From contig NZ_NUGT01000017.1 of the NCBI RefSeq assembly GCF_002574545.1, forward strand, positions 182,527 through 246,526: DNA of 64,000 bases. Direction: 5' to 3'. Under the pieces are notes generated by a model that had not been told where the DNA came from, did not search any database, and saw only the letters and a list, made by a program, of their open reading frames with translations. Positions within the stretch are counted from its first letter, which is position 1; each line of letters opens with the position of its first letter. The DNA is from Bacillus sp. AFS055030 (GTDB lineage: Bacteria; Bacillota; Bacilli; Bacillales; Bacillaceae_G). The position numbers were made by a program, and so were the translations under genes. Positions 25,605 to 33,084 of the stretch are shown in pieces.

Positions 25605-26351
25605 ATGATTATCAAGAATGAACAAGAATTAGAAGCTTTAAGAAAGATAGGCCGTATCGTAGCGTTAGCAAGAGAAGAAATGAAGGCAAGAGCTGTCGTT
25701 GGAATGACAACAAAAGAATTAGATGAAATCGGTAGACAAGTTTTAGAGGAGCATGGTGCAACTTCTGCCCCACAAAAAGAGTATGATTTTCCTGGCACAA
25801 CTTGTATTAGTGTTAATGAAGAAGTGGCTCATGGAATTCCAGGTGACAGAGTACTTCAAGATGGCGATTTAGTGAATGTCGATGTATCAGCAGCATTAGA
25901 TGGATATTATGCAGACACTGGAATCTCTTTCGTAGTTGGGAAAGGTGATCTATTAAAAGAGAAGCTTTGCAAAGTTGCAGAAGATGCATTTTGGGCTGCA
26001 ATGAAAAAAACAAAAGCAGGTTCAAAACAAAACCAGATTGGCAGAGCAGTATATAATGAAGCAAGTAAAAACGGTTTAAATGTCATTGAAAACCTAACTG
26101 GCCACGGTATTGGAAGAAGCCTTCACGAAAGCCCACAACATATATTAAGCTATTTTGATCCAATGGATAAAGCCTTATTAAAGGACGGTCTTGTTTTAGC
26201 AGTAGAGCCATTTATCTCTGCAAATGCAGACCACATTATCGAGTCAGGCGATGGCTGGACATTTGTGACGCCAGATAAGAGTTTAGTTGCCCAATGCGAA
26301 CATACAATTGTTGTAACAAAAGGTGAACCAATCATTTTAACTCAGATTTAA
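25605..26351 (+). CDS. mapB: type I methionine aminopeptidase, MapB-like
   Basis: 248 residues, the size of B. subtilis MapB (YflG). The pita-bread dimetal ligands are visible: D in NVDVSAALDGYYADTG (two aspartates), H in GHGIGRSLHE, and the two glutamates in AVEPF and CEHTI. The substrate-facing GIP.D and HG.PGD segments are conserved. It removes the initiator methionine from nascent proteins. It is not beside adk-secY, where the essential MapA gene lies, so this is the second, dispensable enzyme. RBS CAGGAGC. Confidence 0.9.
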   Translation: MIIKNEQELEALRKIGRIVALAREEMKARAVVGMTTKELDEIGRQVLEEHGATSAPQKEYDFPGTTCISVNEEVAHGIPGDRVLQDGDLVNVDVSAALDGYYADTGISFVVGKGDLLKEKLCKVAEDAFWAAMKKTKAGSKQNQIGRAVYNEASKNGLNVIENLTGHGIGRSLHESPQHILSYFDPMDKALLKDGLVLAVEPFISANADHIIESGDGWTFVTPDKSLVAQCEHTIVVTKGEPIILTQI

Positions 26352-26359
26352 GAAATTGG

Positions 26360-26390
26360 AAAAGCGAAGAATTTTAGTTCTTCGCTTTTT
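26360..26390. terminator. bidirectional intrinsic terminator
   Basis: AAAAGCGAAGAA (26360-26371) pairs with TTCTTCGCTTTT (26378-26389), between two convergent genes. Confidence 0.9.
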
Positions 26391-26399
26391 ATTTTCCAG

Positions 26400-26798
26400 T
26401 TACACTTGCTTAGAATAATTTAATTCCCAAATAAATCCATTTCTATCTTTTACAACAGCAAATCTAGCATTCCAAAATGTGTCTTGAAGTTCCATATGAA
26501 TTTCTCCATCTTTAGATAACTTTTCATAAATTGTTTTAATTTCCTCTTCAGAACTCATGTCTAGCATTGTCCAAATATTGTCACCTTTTATTAATGGTCT
26601 AAAAGCATCTGCGAAATATATGACACAGTTTTCATTGATATGTAATTCTGCGTGTATGTATTTTCCTTCTTGCCCTTTAAACATTTCCATACCATCGCCG
26701 GTTTGTGTGTTTTTTATTTCTCCTCCAAAGATTTGTTTATAATACTCCAGTTCTTCTTTACAGTTTTCAACGTAAATATGAGGTAAAATTTTTTTCAC
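26400..26798 (-). CDS. VOC-family protein, PhnB-like
   Basis: 132 residues from GTG at 26798-26796, after GAGGAAA; the upstream part of the frame has no ribosome site. The sequence KKILPHIYVENCKEELEYYKQIFGG, and later GKYIHAELHINENCVIYFAD and DRNGFIWELNYSKQ, follow the PhnB/3-demethylubiquinone-methyltransferase-like VOC fold. A single-domain protein would act as a dimer. Despite the name, PhnB-like proteins have no established reaction. Function unknown. Confidence 0.8.
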   Translation of the reverse strand: MKKILPHIYVENCKEELEYYKQIFGGEIKNTQTGDGMEMFKGQEGKYIHAELHINENCVIYFADAFRPLIKGDNIWTMLDMSSEEEIKTIYEKLSKDGEIHMELQDTFWNARFAVVKDRNGFIWELNYSKQV

Positions 26799-26882
26799 TT
26801 TTTTTCCTCTTTTCTTTGAATATTTATGTATGAATTGCGAACAATAACTCACAGTTTTAAGTATAGCCAAATAGAATAGGTA

Positions 26883-26911
26883 TTGTGCTAAAAGTTAAAA
26901 TATTTTATAAT
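26883..26911 (+). promoter_or_regulatory. SigA promoter for the leader ORF and ABC-F gene
   Basis: TTGTGC (26883-26888), 17 bp, TATAAT (26906-26911). Transcription from here would cover the 56-codon leader and the attenuator. Confidence 0.6.
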
Positions 26912-26949
26912 TTAAATAAATTTAAGTTCGAAAAGGAGGTGTAGAAAAG

Positions 26950-27120
26950 ATGTTACGTTTTCAAATGGTTTGCGCACAAATGATAGAGTTCTTATATTAT
27001 TGTCGTGCAAAATTTGCGTTTTTAGTTGTTAACGGGATAGGTCTGTCCATTTTTAACAATTTAACAACACAAAATAAAACGAAAACGTACTCTTTCCTAC
27101 GACTTCATTTGATAAAATAA
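26950..27120 (+). CDS. 56-residue leader peptide ahead of the ABC-F gene
   Basis: ATG 26950 follows an almost ideal ribosome site AAAAGGAGGTG (26931-26941). The ORF runs 56 codons to TAA 27118-27120. It begins MLRFQMVCAQMIEFLYYC, has a hydrophobic middle (FAFLVVNGIG) and a basic tail ending RLHLIK. No family is recognised. It ends 36 bp before an intrinsic terminator that precedes the ABC-F start. The layout matches leader-ORF attenuation of antibiotic-inducible ABC-F genes, where ribosome stalling on the leader prevents termination. An independent small protein is the alternative. Confidence 0.6.
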   Translation: MLRFQMVCAQMIEFLYYCRAKFAFLVVNGIGLSIFNNLTTQNKTKTYSFLRLHLIK

Positions 27121-27156
27121 TCGTGTGATTGCACACTTCTATTTAAGTCATTATTT

Positions 27157-27192
27157 AAGCCATGGATGGGTTCTTTAGTCTATGGCTTTTTT
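27157..27192 (+). terminator. attenuator terminator before the ABC-F gene
   Basis: AAGCCATGGA (27157-27166) pairs with TCTATGGCTT (27179-27188, one G-U), a 12-base loop, then TTTT. It lies 38 bp before the ABC-F start codon and after the leader ORF, so it should act as an attenuator. A small GTGTG/CACAC hairpin (27123-27136) and alternative GTTGTTAA (27025-27032) pairings with TTAACAAC (27061-27068) could take part in switching. Confidence 0.72.
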
Positions 27193-27229
27193 GTATGGAT
27201 TGGTACGGAAAATAGAAGGAGAATGTATC

Positions 27230-29110
27230 ATGATCGCATGTAGTATAGATAAAATTTCAAAAATGTTTGGTGGAAATTCACTTTTTACGGATTTAACATT
27301 TCAAATACATCAAGGTAGCCGTGTAGGTTTAGTTGGAGCAAACGGAAGCGGTAAAACTAGTATTTTTAAACTTTTGACGGGTATAGAATCACCTGATTCT
27401 GGTTCAATTCATTTTAAAAAAGGATTAAAAACAGGGTACTTGGCTCAAATTCCTGTTTTTCCAGATGAGATGACTAGTAGGGATGTTTTATTAACTGTTT
27501 TTGAAGAATTACGAAAAATAGAAAATGAAATGAAGCAATTAGAAATAAAAATGTCTAATACGGAAGATGAACGGACTTTAGAACAATTGCTAGTAAGTTA
27601 TGGATCATTACAAGAGAAGTTTAGTAATAACGGTGGTTACGAGATGGAGGCTTCGCTTGCGAAAATTGCTAATGGATTAGGTATCACTGATTTACTTACT
27701 AAACAATTTTCTTCTTTAAGCGGGGGAGAAAAAACAAAAATTGGCTTAGGAATCGTCCTTTTACAACAACCTGATTTATTATTACTTGATGAACCAACGA
27801 ATCACCTAGATTTATCTGCTATTGAATGGTTAGGTTCATACTTAAGGGAATATGAAGGAACGATCATTGTTATTTCGCACGATCGTTATTTTTTAGATGA
27901 GGTAGTTAATCATATTTTAGAATTAGAAGATGGAGAAATTAACGTCTATCATACGAATTATTCACAATATGTTATTCATAAAGAAGAAAGATTACTAAAA
28001 GAATTCCAGGCTTATGAAGAGCAGCAAAAGAAAATACAAAAAATGAAAGAAACGATTAAGCGCTTAAGAGAATGGGCTAATCAAGCAAATCCACCGAATG
28101 CTGGATTGCATAGAAGAGCTAGAAGTATGGAAAAAGCGTTAGAGAGAATTGAGAGACTAAAACGTCCGGTATTACAAAAAAAGAAAATGGCATTTCAGTT
28201 AGAGGAATCCAGTCGTAGTGGAAAAGATGTAATTGTTGCAGAAAATCTTTCAAAATCCTTTGCGGACAAAGTTTTATTTAATCAACTTAACTTCTCGTTA
28301 TACTATGGCGAAAGAGCAGTTATAGTAGGTGACAACGGAACAGGTAAATCAACTTTGTTAAAGATGATTTTAGGTCAGTCATCTATCGAGGGAGGAAAAA
28401 TTAAGCTAGGTAGTAATGTTAAGATTGGATATTTATCACAACATTACGAACCAGCCCATTCAGATCACACCGTACTTCAAGAATTCAGAGAGGAAGTACA
28501 TGTTACAGAAGGTGAAGCTCGTAATATTTTAGCTGGCTTTTTATTTTATGGCTATATGGTTTATCGCAAAGTAAGTCAACTTAGTGGTGGAGAGAGAATG
28601 AGATTACGATTGGCTCAACTCATGTATCAAGATATTAATTTATTAATCGTAGATGAGCCTACTAACCATTTAGATATTGAATCTAGAGAAGTATTAGAAG
28701 ATGCTCTTGAAAAATTCAAAGGAACGATTCTTGCTGTCTCGCATGACCGTTATTTTATTAATAAGCTATTTTCAAAAATTTATTGGTTGGAAAATGGTGG
28801 GCTTTTCGAATTTATTGATGAATACCAAATTGCGAAAGAAAAAATGACGGTCTATCGAAATAATCGTGAAAAAGAAAAAGTAATCAAAACAAATTCGTAC
28901 GCTAAACCGATAAAATTAAAAACAAAAATGCGAAAGATAGAAGATATTGAAAATGAAATTTACTCACTAGAAGAAACAATCAGCGAAATTAATAAACAAA
29001 TGTTGCTTGAAAATGATCTAAACATTTTACAGGATTATCATCGAGAACTTGAAGAATTAGAGTTAAAAAGTATTAGTTTATATAAAGAACTTGAAGAATG
29101 TGTTGAATAA
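27230..29110 (+). CDS. ABC-F family ATPase, translation factor or ribosome protection protein
   Basis: 626 residues from ATG 27230 (AGAAGGAG upstream). An earlier in-frame ATG at 27182 lies inside the terminator stem and is rejected. Two ABC domains without membrane segments are present: first Walker A GANGSGKTS, signature LSGGEKTK; second GDNGTGKST, LSGGERMRLR. The interdomain linker (about 225-310) is charged and helical with PPNAGLHRRARSMEKALERI, the P-site tRNA interaction motif that enters the ribosome. A C-terminal coiled coil follows (about 560-625). The attenuator suggests drug-responsive expression. Resistance versus housekeeping role is unresolved. Confidence 0.88.
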   Translation: MIACSIDKISKMFGGNSLFTDLTFQIHQGSRVGLVGANGSGKTSIFKLLTGIESPDSGSIHFKKGLKTGYLAQIPVFPDEMTSRDVLLTVFEELRKIENEMKQLEIKMSNTEDERTLEQLLVSYGSLQEKFSNNGGYEMEASLAKIANGLGITDLLTKQFSSLSGGEKTKIGLGIVLLQQPDLLLLDEPTNHLDLSAIEWLGSYLREYEGTIIVISHDRYFLDEVVNHILELEDGEINVYHTNYSQYVIHKEERLLKEFQAYEEQQKKIQKMKETIKRLREWANQANPPNAGLHRRARSMEKALERIERLKRPVLQKKKMAFQLEESSRSGKDVIVAENLSKSFADKVLFNQLNFSLYYGERAVIVGDNGTGKSTLLKMILGQSSIEGGKIKLGSNVKIGYLSQHYEPAHSDHTVLQEFREEVHVTEGEARNILAGFLFYGYMVYRKVSQLSGGERMRLRLAQLMYQDINLLIVDEPTNHLDIESREVLEDALEKFKGTILAVSHDRYFINKLFSKIYWLENGGLFEFIDEYQIAKEKMTVYRNNREKEKVIKTNSYAKPIKLKTKMRKIEDIENEIYSLEETISEINKQMLLENDLNILQDYHRELEELELKSISLYKELEECVE

Positions 29111-29264
29111 AAGAATTGGTCGTATTTAACATAGGGTTAAAGTAAACTTGTAGGCAAAAGCATCAATTTTCTAAATAATGTTAGTTAAATGTCTTAGTAC
29201 TTGCTCATGTCTTTATTAGGATTAATAAGTTATAAGGATATGATTCTATTTAGGTGGTGAGTGC

Positions 29265-29606
29265 ATGATGTTTGATGAACTATATAGTCGATATCCTGGA
29301 CCAGGGTATGCTCAACCGGGACACGGACCAGGCCAAGGACACGGACCAGGCCAAGGACACGGACCAGGACATGGGCCAGGACACGGACCAGGTCACGGAC
29401 CAGGACATGGGCCAGGCCACGGACCAGGACATGGACCAGGACACGGACCAGGACACGGACCAGGACATGGACCAGGACACGGACCAGGACATGGACCAGG
29501 ACATGGTTTTCCTGGGCCGGGAGGTTATTGGCAAGGAGGGTATTATATTCTGCATGGTAGAAGATGGTACTTTGTGCCGGGGATTGGATGGATTGTTGTA
29601 TATTAA
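29265..29606 (+). CDS. Gly-His-Gly-Pro repeat protein with aromatic C-terminal domain
   Basis: 113 residues from ATG 29265 (or the adjacent ATG 29268), after AGGTGGTGAG. A short head (to residue 18) leads to two GHGPGQ units, twelve GHGP units (residues 31-78) and a 35-residue tail rich in aromatics: PGGYWQGGYYILHGRRWYFVPG ends it in part. There is no signal peptide or membrane helix. Histidine every fourth residue gives a dense potential metal-binding or low-complexity surface. Similar low-complexity proteins occur in spore coats and exosporia of Bacillus; this role is a guess. A terminator follows. Confidence 0.72.
   Translation: MMFDELYSRYPGPGYAQPGHGPGQGHGPGQGHGPGHGPGHGPGHGPGHGPGHGPGHGPGHGPGHGPGHGPGHGPGHGPGHGFPGPGGYWQGGYYILHGRRWYFVPGIGWIVVY
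29319..29498 (+). repeat. 12-bp coding tandem repeat (GGACAYGGACCA)
   Basis: About fourteen units encode GHGP/GHGPGQ. His codons alternate CAC and CAT and Gly codons GGA, GGG, GGC and GGT, so the units are imperfect. Copy number is likely to vary among strains by slippage or recombination; since the unit is 12 bp, changes keep the frame. Confidence 0.92.
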
Positions 29607-29614
29607 AAAATAAT

Positions 29615-29646
29615 AAAGCTGATTAATCTTTTTAATCAGCTTTTAC
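29615..29646 (+). terminator. intrinsic terminator after GHGP-repeat gene
   Basis: AAAGCTGATTAA (29615-29626) pairs with TTAATCAGCTTT (29632-29643), then T. Confidence 0.9.
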
Positions 29647-29655
29647 ATAAAAAGA

Positions 29656-29697
29656 AAAAAATACCAGTATCCATCTGATTGGATTACTGGTATTTTT
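29656..29697. terminator. second, bidirectional hairpin terminator
   Basis: Arms 29656-29673 and 29680-29697 (core ATACCAGTA/TACTGGTAT) flanked by A and T tracts. The 120 bp that follow to 29822 hold a further dyad AAATTGGCA/TGCCAATTT (29720-29761) and no gene. Confidence 0.75.
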
Positions 29698-29822
29698 ATT
29701 AATTTTACTAGAAAGTATAAATTGGCAACGCAGAAGAAAACTCGACGTTAGATGCCAATTTTAGGAATTAAGTATAAGTGCAACTAAGCCTCTAGCTTCA
29801 CCTAAGGCGGCTCGCTAATTGG

Positions 29823-30815
29823 CTAGTTTTCTTTATTTTCAACTCCGAAAACTATTCCGCCTTGCTTTCTTGCAGTTTCAGTTACTGTTAAAACTAGTTT
29901 GCTAAGTTCTTTTAAGTTTTCATATTCTGTTTGATTTGATTCTTTTATGATGCTAGTAATATTTTGGATTTCATATAGCATATCATTTGGTACTTGACTA
30001 ACTTCCAATGACTCACGTTGCTTTGATTTATGGTTAATCAAAGTAATTTTTGATATTGGAGATGGTTTATCAAGAACTAAAGATCCAATTTCACCAGTAA
30101 TTTCACTTTCAATATATGATTGAGAGACTTTAGAGCATTGAATGCTGCAAGTGAAGTTTTTATAATTTAGCACTAATGTACCACTGCCATCAATACCAGT
30201 ACGTAATTTAACAGGTGTATAATTTAAGGAGGTTGGTTTTCCAAATAAACCAATCGCTACATAAATTGGATAAACACCTAAATCGACTAATGCCCCACCA
30301 GAAAATTCGGGAGAGAAAACATTCGGATTCTCACCTCTTAGGAATGCATCATATTTAGAAGAATATTGTAAATAATGCAGATTGGCACTTCTAATTTGGC
30401 CGATTTTTTCTAGACCTTTTTTTAAAGCTATAAAGTTTGGTGAGTGGAAGTTACGAATTGCTTCAAATAAATAAACTCCATTTTCTTCTGCAACTTTAAA
30501 GGCATGATCTAATTCATTAATTGTTGAGAAAATTGGTTTTTCACAAATGACATGCTTTTTATTTTTTAATAATAAAATGCTTTGTTCATAGTGCAAAGAG
30601 TTTGGTGATGCTATGTATACTATGTCGATATCAGGGCTTGTTGCTAACTCTTCGATATTAGTAAAAAACTTAGGAGCGTTATGCTTTGTAGCAAATGCTC
30701 TTGCTGTTTCTTCATTTCTAGAATAGATCGCCGTTAAATTAAGCAATTTACTGTCCTTTGAAGCTTCGATAAAACTTTCTGTAATCCAACTTGTTCCAAT
30801 GGTACCTAAATTCAT
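29823..30815 (-). CDS. Gfo/Idh/MocA-family oxidoreductase
   Basis: 330 residues. The N-terminal NAD(P) fold begins LGTIGTSWIT (an altered G.G..G) and has the family signature CEKPIFS (about residues 93-99), where the lysine is the catalytic-site residue. The C-terminal half has the GGALVDLGVYPI dimer/substrate segment. Members oxidise or reduce sugars and related alcohols. Similar length and layout to B. subtilis YulF. The start ATG lies after AGGGG. Substrate unknown; divergent from the LOG-family gene. Confidence 0.87.
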   Translation of the reverse strand: MNLGTIGTSWITESFIEASKDSKLLNLTAIYSRNEETARAFATKHNAPKFFTNIEELATSPDIDIVYIASPNSLHYEQSILLLKNKKHVICEKPIFSTINELDHAFKVAEENGVYLFEAIRNFHSPNFIALKKGLEKIGQIRSANLHYLQYSSKYDAFLRGENPNVFSPEFSGGALVDLGVYPIYVAIGLFGKPTSLNYTPVKLRTGIDGSGTLVLNYKNFTCSIQCSKVSQSYIESEITGEIGSLVLDKPSPISKITLINHKSKQRESLEVSQVPNDMLYEIQNITSIIKESNQTEYENLKELSKLVLTVTETARKQGGIVFGVENKEN

Positions 30816-30915
30816 TTTTTCAACCCCTAAAAAAAATTAGTTAACTTTATCTTTACAATCCTAATCGAAAGATATGTTAAAATAAAGAAAAATACATCGA
30901 AGGAAGTGACATTTT

Positions 30916-31500
30916 ATGAAGAAAATTTGTGTTTATGCTGGTTCAAATCTTGGGAATAGAGAGTCATTTAGTCTTCAAGCCAAAAAACTAGGTGCCTTAT
31001 TTGCTAGTAATAATATAGATTTGATATATGGTGGATCAAGACTAGGGATTATGGCAGAAATCGCAAATGAAGCTTTAAAACAAGGTGGAAATGTCATTGG
31101 CATTATGCCTGGTGGATTATTTCGTGGAGAGGTTGCTCATAAAGGGCTAACGCAATTCATTGAGACAGATTCAATGCATGAGCGTAAAGCTTTAATGAAC
31201 GAAATGTCTGATGGGTTTATTGCATTGCCGGGTGGGATTGGTACTTTCGATGAATTATTTGAAATTATTTGTTGGGCACAAATTGGAATCCACAATAAGC
31301 CAATCGGTTTATTAAATGTTGATAACTTCTTTAGTCCTGTATTAGATTTGCTTAAACATGCTGTAAAAGAAGGATTTATGAACGAAAATACACTTTCATT
31401 ATTTGTTGTTGCAGAAAACGCAGACGAACTACTAAAACGAATGCAAAACTATGAGCCACCTGTTATGCAAAATAAATGGAAGCAATTAGAAGGCAAATAA
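30916..31500 (+). CDS. LOG family protein (cytokinin riboside 5'-monophosphate phosphoribohydrolase type)
   Basis: 194 residues. The LOG motif PGGIGTFDE is at 105-113 with the upstream catalytic R90-K91 (in MHERK) and E113. The fold begins CVYAGSNLG. Enzymes of this family cleave N-glycosidic bonds of nucleoside monophosphates; in bacteria the physiological substrate is mostly unknown. Length and sequence resemble B. subtilis YvdD. RBS GGAAGTG. A terminator follows. Confidence 0.9.
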   Translation: MKKICVYAGSNLGNRESFSLQAKKLGALFASNNIDLIYGGSRLGIMAEIANEALKQGGNVIGIMPGGLFRGEVAHKGLTQFIETDSMHERKALMNEMSDGFIALPGGIGTFDELFEIICWAQIGIHNKPIGLLNVDNFFSPVLDLLKHAVKEGFMNENTLSLFVVAENADELLKRMQNYEPPVMQNKWKQLEGK

Positions 31501-31517
31501 GTTTTTGTAATTTGTCT

Positions 31518-31542
31518 ACCCACAATTTTGTGGGTTTTTTGC
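31518..31542 (+). terminator. intrinsic terminator after LOG-family gene
   Basis: ACCCACAA (31518-31525) pairs with TTGTGGGT (31528-31535), followed by TTTTT. Confidence 0.85.
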
Positions 31543-31591
31543 GTTTTATTATGAAATTCTTACAGATTTAGGGGGGCTAGAGCAAGGAAGT

Positions 31592-31773
31592 TCACAACTT
31601 TATCCACAATTTTCCGCATAAGTCGAACTTTTCAATCTGTTTTTACTAGTTATCAACACACGACATCCATCTGAATTTGAATTTTATGACTTTATGGATA
31701 AAAAATTACTACTTTATAAACATTGCTCACAACTTTATTAACAAATTAACATTATACCCGTATTCTATCCACA
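31592..31773. other. cluster of DnaA-box-like sites in a gene-free stretch
   Basis: The 324 bp between 31501 and 31824 hold no gene. They contain one perfect DnaA box TTATCCACA (31600-31608) and near matches TTATCAACA (31650-31658), TTATTAACA (31735-31743) and CTATCCACA (31765-31773) in the same orientation, plus TATGGATAA (31693-31701) in the opposite one. The first and third sit in a repeated context TCACAACTTTAT (31592 and 31727). Confidence 0.5.
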
Positions 31774-31786
31774 TCCACATTTTGCA

Positions 31787-31811
31787 TAAAAAAAAAGGCT
31801 CTTATGAGAGC
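31787..31811 (-). terminator. intrinsic terminator for the leftward small membrane gene
   Basis: On the minus strand GCTCT-CATA-AGAGC is followed by a long T run (plus-strand A tract 31787-31796). The stem is short. Confidence 0.6.
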
Positions 31812-31824
31812 ATCCCTTTATTCA

Positions 31825-32067
31825 TCAATTTTCTTGCTTTCTTTTATTTTTAAACCATTTTGCCGGGCTCAATTTTTTACGATAGTTTGTCATAACATCT
31901 TTACCTACAAATACTCCGCCAATCCAAAACATTCCTTCGCCAAGTATAACTAATAAAGCGATCAGACCAGCTTTTAAGCTACCAGAAACAGGCAAAAAAG
32001 GTAAAGCAAAGATTAATAAATATGGGATAAATGAGCCAAATACTAAGTAATATGGTATTCTTTTCAT
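31825..32067 (-). CDS. small two-helix membrane protein (transporter suffix-domain type)
   Basis: 80 residues with two hydrophobic helices (about 5-27 and 33-56) and a basic tail ending PAKWFKNKRKQEN. The arrangement and motifs LGEGMFWIGGVFVGKD match the short 'transporter suffix domain' proteins found in Bacillus and fused to some transporters. Function unknown. RBS AAGGAG precedes ATG. It is divergent from the ABC exporter operon. Confidence 0.65.
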   Translation of the reverse strand: MKRIPYYLVFGSFIPYLLIFALPFLPVSGSLKAGLIALLVILGEGMFWIGGVFVGKDVMTNYRKKLSPAKWFKNKRKQEN

Positions 32068-32160
32068 AAAGTTCTCCTTTCAATTCCTTCCATGAGAATA
32101 GCATTAATTATTAAGAAAAGGAAGGGGAAAACTTTAAAGTTAGTAAGAGGAGGCTTCAAG

Positions 32161-33084
32161 ATGAATCGAGATATTGTTCTTGAGCTAAAAAGTGTAAATA
32201 AGACGATTAGCAATAAGAAGATTATTAAAGATATTAGTTTTGAGTTATATAAAGGTGAAGTTTTAGGTTTACTTGGGCCTAATGGTTCAGGAAAAACGAC
32301 AACAATGCGAATGATTGTTGGGCTTATTAGTATCACAAGTGGTGAGATTTATATCCAAGGTAATTCGATTAAAGAAGACTTTAAAGAATCAATCAGACAT
32401 ATTGGAGCAATGATTGAAACTCCAGCATTTTATCCTTTTTATAGTGGGTATAAAAATCTAATGTATTTTGCTCGAATGTTAGAGGGTGTTACAAAGGAGA
32501 GAGTGCTAGAGGTAATTGATTTACTTGGACTTTCGAATGCCATACATAAAAAGTTTTCAACTTATTCTCTAGGGATGAAGCAAAGATTAGGAATTGCTCA
32601 AGCGTTATTACATAATCCCTCCATTTTAATTTTAGATGAGCCAACAAATGGATTGGACCCGGCTGGAGTAAGGGAAATCCGTGATTATTTAAAACAGATT
32701 GCTGAGGTTGAACAAACAGCAATTCTACTATCTAGTCATTTATTATCTGAAATAGAACTGATTTGTGATCGCTCAATTATTATTCAAAATGGTCAATTTG
32801 TTGAATCAATTGAGCTGAATGATCAAAGTGGTGAGAAGTTATTTATAGAAATAGTTGTAAAAAGTACGAAAGCTTTTGAAAGTCGTTTTACAAACGAAGA
32901 TAACAAGTACAAAATTGACATTATTGATGATCGCTCAATGTTTGTTGAAATTGATGAGGAAGAAATTCCTTCATTAATGAAAGAGTTAGTACTTTCTGGA
33001 GTTGAGATTTATTATGTAACTCGCAAAAAAGAAAGGCTAGAAGATTTGTTCATTCAATTGACAGGAGGAAATGTCATTGAGTAA
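32161..33084 (+). CDS. ABC-2 exporter ATP-binding protein (BcrA-type)
   Basis: 307 residues from ATG 32161 after GAGGAGG; the frame extends to 32092 without a ribosome site. Walker A GPNGSGKTT, signature YSLGMKQRLG and Walker B ILDEPTNGLDPAG are those of the bacitracin/lantibiotic exporter (BcrA/LanF) group, with a regulatory C-terminal domain ending RLEDLFIQLTGG. It powers the permease encoded next (overlapping). Likely exports a peptide antibiotic or toxic compound; no sensor kinase is adjacent. Confidence 0.88.
   Translation: MNRDIVLELKSVNKTISNKKIIKDISFELYKGEVLGLLGPNGSGKTTTMRMIVGLISITSGEIYIQGNSIKEDFKESIRHIGAMIETPAFYPFYSGYKNLMYFARMLEGVTKERVLEVIDLLGLSNAIHKKFSTYSLGMKQRLGIAQALLHNPSILILDEPTNGLDPAGVREIRDYLKQIAEVEQTAILLSSHLLSEIELICDRSIIIQNGQFVESIELNDQSGEKLFIEIVVKSTKAFESRFTNEDNKYKIDIIDDRSMFVEIDEEEIPSLMKELVLSGVEIYYVTRKKERLEDLFIQLTGGNVIE

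Noticed and set aside
27182..27229. An earlier start for the ABC-F gene at ATG 27182
   Set aside because: It lies inside the terminator stem and T tract and has no ribosome site; ATG 27230 follows AGAAGGAG.
29319..29498. CRISPR array
   Set aside because: Units are 12 bp, contiguous and coding; no spacers and no cas genes.
29272..29613. Alternative frames through the GHGP repeat on both strands
   Set aside because: A 12-bp repeat without stops leaves other frames open. The Gln-Asp-Thr-Asp and Ser-Trp-Ser frames have no ribosome site, while the GHGP frame has one and an ordered tail.
29765..29822. Minus-strand stretch readable as a short Ala-Ala-Leu-Gly-Glu-Ala peptide upstream of nothing
   Set aside because: It looks faintly like a protein end but is too short to support a gene remnant, and no family was recognised.
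31501..31824. Chromosomal replication origin
   Set aside because: DnaA-like boxes are present, but there is no dnaA, dnaN or AT-rich unwinding element in the usual arrangement.
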